The translations under genes and the position numbers were made by a program. This document shows, piece after piece, positions 59,670 through 64,000 of a stretch of DNA of 64,000 bases. This stretch comes from Oscheius tipulae. Lineage: Eukaryota > Nematoda > Chromadorea > Rhabditida > Rhabditidae. The notes beneath the pieces were generated by a model. It had not been told where the DNA came from, did not search any database, and saw nothing but the letters and a program-made list of their open reading frames with translations. Where the stretch lies: the NCBI GenBank assembly GCA_037178975.1, contig JASJZH010000003.1, positions 7,192,001 through 7,256,000 of the forward strand, written 5' to 3'. Each line of letters starts with the position of its first letter. Within the stretch, counting starts at the first letter, position 1.

Positions 59670-61030
59670 GGATAATAGCAGAGGGACAAATGCAATTGTG
59701 ACGTATCTCTCAGAAGGATGGGTCAAAAAGACTCTGGGCAGGAGGAGGAGACGCACAAGGAAGACAAACAGTCTCATTGGTAGAGACCAGCTGTGGACTG
59801 TGATACAGGCGCCATGAGTCATGGTGACCAATGAAAAGAACCGTACAGCCGAAATGATCCGGGGGAAGGTCAGAGTGCCCAAAAAGGAAAGACTGAAAGG
59901 CGAGAAACCCGATTGACCTACAATTGACTGAACAAGATTGATCTTGAAACTGAATCGGGTTATCAGATTTAAGAATTGACACAAGACCAGAGCCAAAGAG
60001 TCAGAGACACAGCAGCACAGTCCAGTGTCTGGAGTAGACTGAAGCCCAATTTGGCTTGACTTGCCGAGTGCTTTATTACTTTGCTACTTGCAACAGCAAA
60101 CAGTAACTTTTGCTTCAAAAACAAGCAAACTGGGTAATTAGGCTTCCAAGAGAACAGAACTCATTATAACATCGGATAACCATGGCCACTTTTCCTCTCG
60201 GAGACGCTACCCAGCCCGGATCAAAGTCTCTTGTTGTGTTTCTTTCCTTGTTTCCTAGTAGATCTTCTTTTCGTCTAGTTGTCTTTCCATCTGCTCGTCT
60301 TCTTCCACATGTCATTTTCGGTAGCTGTCTCGATTCTGTTTGACAGCTGCTGTAGTTCACTTGTATCCTGTTCTCCGACTCCCGCAGCTCTGGAAGAGGC
60401 CGAACATACAGCGAGAAGGATTTCAGATTCTGGAAACTCTACTGCAGCTCTGCTGTCACTACTGATCGGCAAGTAGACGACTGGAACTCGATACAACGGC
60501 ATGCTGTTTCTAGCGCTGTGTACTGTCATCTAGACTACTTCAAAACATGAATCTCAAACCTGGTCGAAATGTTCGCGTCGGCCAAGTTCGGCCAGATCAG
60601 GTTTGTGATCCCTATTCAAAAGTTCTTATTGCTTCAATAGTTGAACTGGCCTTGTTGTCACTCGACTCTAGAGAAGAAACAACGAGCAGCTTCGCTGACT
60701 ACTGGAAATATTAGTGTTCTACTGGAAGATATCGGTGAAGGAAAAAATAAGGGGTTCGAGATGCCTATGCAGTAAACTCCGAATGATACCCAGAATCGAG
60801 AGAAGAGTGAGAGATACTGAGGTAAGGGTGACACGGGGCGAGACAAGATAAGATAGAGAGACAGAAAGAAACTGGTATAAAAAAAAATTTTTAACTTTTT
60901 TTTCTCAAGTTGGGCGGTAAGGAGAGTGGGCTTCGGTAGGTGCTTCTGGGAGAATACTGTCAGCTACTACTTTCCCTCTTTGGTCGCAGAGTAGTCGTCT
61001 TCCTCTTGTCCTCGACAACTTTATGCTGGC
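59180..61030. other. About 1.9 kb without a secure gene
   Basis: Holds a CT microsatellite and several short ORFs. One minus-strand stretch near 60.28-60.42 kb (VGEQDTSELQQLSNRIETAT) looks weakly coding, but no exon boundaries or start could be assigned. Confidence 0.4.
59633..59667. repeat. CT dinucleotide microsatellite
   Basis: About 17 CT units upstream of the tail-anchored protein gene. Similar but impure CT/GTCT tracts occur at 15.04-15.10, 17.11-17.19 and 63.63-63.71 kb. Confidence 0.9.
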
Positions 61031-61034
61031 GACA

Positions 61035-62618
61035 TCTTCTATCTCTTCTTATCTGCTGGAGCAAGTACTTCGCAAGGTCGCAGGCGGCTCGTACTGGGCT
61101 TGGACGAGTTCTCACTTCTGTGCTTCATCCATTTTCGATTCGAGAATATTCCAAACGTGTAGTTCATTGGATTAAGGTCTGGAGATAAAGGAGACTACTG
61201 GTTGAAGTCAATGAAGTCGGGAAAGTTCTGCTTGCACCAAGATTGGACGGCGTTATGCTTGTTAGCCGGTGCACCACTCTGTCGAAAGCACTAGGGACGC
61301 TTTTTGGTCCATGGCACAAACTCGGTCTTCAACATGTCGAGATAGTTGCATTGACCTTGATTCCCTGGGGAACGAAAACAAGAGATGTTTTTCCTTCAGA
61401 AGGTATGCCGGCGAAAGCCATGACACTTTTTGGATATTCAGTACGTCGAAGAAGTACAAACGATTATTCGACGTGGACGACGATTCGTGGTGTAAAATCC
61501 GCTAATGACCGGTTTTTAGGCGGTATCAGTTGGACGTGTAGCTTTAACTTGTGAAGCTTGTGTCGAAGGAATTCTCCTGTGGGTTTATATCCCGACAATG
61601 AATAAAATTATACGAAGCCGAAGGTGCAGCGGTGTATCACCGCTGGAAGCAAACAGACTTGGTTTATAACACAAGCCTGAAGAAGTCACACACTTCTTGG
61701 GGTTTTACGCCAAAAAATGTGGAAGAAGAGCCGTATTTATTCGGCCCCCAAGTGGAAGGTCTATCGGTGTGGCTACCGATGAAAGCGTGGTTATCCAAGA
61801 CGAGCTCGAAGCTTTGTTCACAGAAAAGAGATTTTCTGGTGGAATAAATCGAAAGAAATGAACAGTAGTGCTTTTAATCAAAATGTATCCGACAAAGAAA
61901 CAATAATCGCAAAAAGCAAGATATAAAAATTACAGAGATCCGAAAAAACTGGGGAGCATCCGAAGATCAAAAACTGGGAGGACAAAATTTGGCGTGCACG
62001 AGAAAATACGTACGTGATTTGAAAAAACGAATGGACGGGAAACGAGAGGAATTATGAAGGACAAGAATATAATGGGGACTGGCACTGGCTTGCTAACAAC
62101 CGTTACTTTTGGCTGTGAAGTAGCATAAACCCGATCGTTTGCTTATTCAGCGATTGTTCGACGGTGAATACCTTTTCATCCGTGAAGAGGATTGACTTGT
62201 GGTCTCAATCTTTATAACGAAGCAGCAGTTTCTTCGAGCACTCCTTTCTCTTCGTCTTACTGGCTTCGGATAAGAATTGCCGTTTTTCTTGCTTGTATCC
62301 CTTCATTTTGAGGTGTTTCTTCATGATTCTAGCCATAGAGCCCTTGAAAATGGCTAAGTTCTTGCCCATTTTGCGGATAGAATGCGTCGGGTACCGGCAG
62401 ATACGATTGCGCACCTTCTTAATGTTGGCCCTGGTGGTCACACAAATGAGTATTCCTCGTCCGGGACGATCTTATTCACTTCTCAACTCCTTGAATCGCA
62501 AAATGGCAGTAGTCACGACGTTCTTGGATACCTTCAGACGACGAGAGATGATGATCGCCTGAACGATTTGTTGGTGAAGAGCAAGAATTGATTGGCGGTG
62601 GATAGAAGCTTTGACCAT
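61035..62618 (-). pseudogene. Transposase pseudogene (mariner type)
   Basis: The coding remnant of the element above. It carries in-frame stops after LRSE and after LLRYKD, and a stop between the FIDFNQ and SPLSPDLNP segments. The catalytic D of the FTDEK motif and the D of SPDLNP remain, so the copy is only moderately old. Confidence 0.8.
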
Positions 62619-62766
62619 GCTTAAAATGATAGCATATTCGGTCTGAAACAACGGAAAACCTGATAAATAAAAGGAGAAACACAATAAAAACAAAGAACAA
62701 CCCCTTTACATAAAGCCGCATATCGGCGTGCTCCGCGCGGTTGCTGTAATTTTGGGGCATCCTGTA
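61035..62766 (-). mobile_element. Decayed Tc1/mariner-family transposon
   Basis: Minus-strand fragments line up in order with a mariner-type transposase. The N-terminal HTH is at 62618 (ASIHRQSILALHQQIVQAII, RLKVSKNVVT); then a second HTH (TTRANIKKVRNRICRYPTHS); the first catalytic Asp in SILFTDEKVFTVEQSLNKQ; SVMAFAGIPSEGKTSLVFVP; SGAPANKHNAVQSWCKQNFP; and SPDLNPMNY. Stop codons and frame changes interrupt it, and 61.55-62.10 kb is unrelated or too diverged. A terminal-repeat-like end reads TACAGGATGCCCCAAAATTA inward from 62766 on the minus strand. The opposite end was not found. It is non-functional. Confidence 0.85.
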
Positions 62767-62889
62767 TATTCCCGTGACCGGTCGCAGCGGTCGCCCGGCT
62801 CTGCCCACTGGCGGAGTGAGTCTATGGGTGAGAGTTTAAAAGAAAATAAACGAACCTTTTTCGGATAGAATAAAGCATATTGACTGTTG

Positions 62890-62939
62890 TGATATTCTGC
62901 AAAGTTGTAGAGTTTCTTCTGCTCCACAAATTTTGTAAG
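62890..62939. repeat. GATC-centred palindromic element, copy 15 (decayed)
   Basis: The left arm GATATTCTGCAAAGTTGTAG is intact; the right arm CTCCACAAATTTTGTAAGA is degraded. Confidence 0.6.
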
Positions 62940-64000
62940 ACTGACAAAGTACTCTTTCTATGAATAAGGACTGTTCAAAAAATACGCTCTGTTAACGACT
63001 GAAGCTCATGACTGCAGCTGGTAAAACGTTGACATCCAGACACCAAGAAACCCTTAGCACCGGAAATAATCATAAAAAGATCAGTAAAGCCCGATAAATG
63101 GCACCTGAGTTCGGCATATCCACGAGAAACCCTCCCAGGGATCAGCTTCATTCTCCCAAATCGTGTCTCAACGTCTCACGATACTTCTCTCCGTCAATTT
63201 GTAAGCTATTGTACCCATCGTACCTATTGTTCGAGAGACAAGTTCCGGCTGTCAAAGAAGTCGACGATAGTTTCTTTTCGGGGAGAGAGGGTGATAACCA
63301 TCTCACTCTCTCTGACCCTTCGGTCGATTTCAGTACGATGTCGTCTTGGGAAGAGAATGAGTCTGAACTCTTAACTTTTGATTCTTAGATACCTTATATC
63401 GTCTGTCACTCTGTTTCTCTCTGTCTCTCTTTCTGTGTAGTTCTCCTTCTCTTCTCGACCACTGTTCTCAGATCAGTTCCCAGTTTACTGGTATCGCATT
63501 GGCTAATGATTTATGTGCAGCACATCTTCTCCGACGAGACGCTTTGTTTACTATTCCAATACTGTAAATTGAATCATTTTTTGTTCAGTAACCTTTGACT
63601 TATGCCCCCTTCTTTTTGTTCAGCTCCATGTCGTTCTGTCTCTCTTTCTCTCTGTCTCTCTTTCTCTCTATCACTGTCTCTCTGTCGCTCTATCTCCCTC
63701 TCTCACTACCTTACAGTTCATCTGAAGATACGAATCGCTCAAAAGCGAAAGTATCTTTTGAAGATTACTGTCCATTATCAGACACGTAGGAGGGGACTTT
63801 CTCTCTCCGCACTCCGCAGATCCATCTCTCCGTGTCCGTAATCATTCGACTCATCAGTCGATTAGCCCCATTCTCATGTGTGATGTCTTCTACTGTGTAG
63901 CTTCCGCTGCTGTTGGCCCAAGAAAAGACATGGTTGACGCAAGAAAGTTCAGGGAACACACGCGATAGGGAGTTTTTCTTTTCTCTTGGTTCTAGACTGC
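62940..64000. other. Right end: no secure gene
   Basis: A plus-strand frame ending at 63388 (FFSGREGDNHLTLSDPSVDF...LLTFDS-stop) looks faintly coding but lacks a start or acceptor context. The remainder is CT/GT-rich sequence. Confidence 0.35.

Noticed and set aside
61632-61847. Plus-strand ORF inside the mariner element as a gene
   Set aside because: No start context, splice sites or similarity; it lies in the degraded middle of the transposon.
63098-63388. ORF near the right end
   Set aside because: Part of it looks coding but there is no acceptor or start evidence and no family match; kept only as a remark.
1-64000. CRISPR arrays, bacterial operons, ribosomal RNA genes
   Set aside because: No regularly spaced direct repeats, Shine-Dalgarno-type starts or rRNA signatures were seen; introns and poly(A) signals show eukaryotic DNA.

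Overview
This is nuclear DNA of a small-genome animal, most likely a nematode. Four observations support that. The mitochondrial peroxiredoxin matches nematode PRDX-3 closely, including its [10 protein letters not shown] end. Most introns are only about 36-50 nt and end in TTTCAG. Almost every initiator ATG sits 0-20 nt downstream of a 3' splice-acceptor-like TTTCAG, as expected for spliced-leader trans-splicing. Two same-strand gene pairs are only 110-150 nt apart, like SL-type operons. Species cannot be assigned from the sequence.

Layout. 1-7.1 kb: one signal-peptide exon of a minus-strand gene (663-752) running off the left edge, then repeat-rich non-coding DNA. 7.1-31.25 kb (minus): one giant single-pass receptor with signal peptide, about 36 fibronectin type III (FN3) domains, a membrane-proximal module like that of receptor tyrosine phosphatases, one transmembrane helix, and a tail of about 560 residues that has no phosphatase domain. 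31.3-37.3 kb: intergenic, with a perfect 25-bp hairpin and many palindromic elements. 37.3-39.5 kb (minus): glypican. 40.2-42.8 kb (plus): NEMP-family nuclear-envelope protein. 43.0-44.7 kb: an unclear multi-TM locus with an inverted exon copy, and a small plus-strand 3' gene fragment. 45.0-45.5 kb (minus): small single-pass membrane protein. 46.1-47.3 kb (plus): WH1/EVH1-domain protein. 47.7-49.9 kb (minus): PDK1-like kinase followed by mitochondrial ribosomal protein uL30m, probably an operon. 51.2-57.5 kb (plus): mitochondrial 2-Cys peroxiredoxin followed by GPATCH1, probably a second operon. 57.56-59.18 kb (minus): small tail-anchored membrane protein, convergent with GPATCH1. 61.0-62.8 kb: decayed Tc1/mariner transposon. 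The last kilobase shows no secure gene.

Themes. The extracellular and membrane genes (FN3 receptor, glypican, small TM proteins) fill the left half; conserved housekeeping genes (uL30m, PDK1, peroxiredoxin, GPATCH1) cluster on the right. Non-coding DNA and long introns carry two undescribed dispersed repeat families: a GATC-centred palindrome with at least 15 copies, and a repeat of about 155 bp with five same-orientation copies. There are also tRNA-like fragments and CT/GT-rich microsatellites. The most interesting gene is the FN3 receptor. Its ectodomain grew by duplication of a six-FN3 block, and its cytoplasmic tail has its own internal GYxxGFKD repeat.
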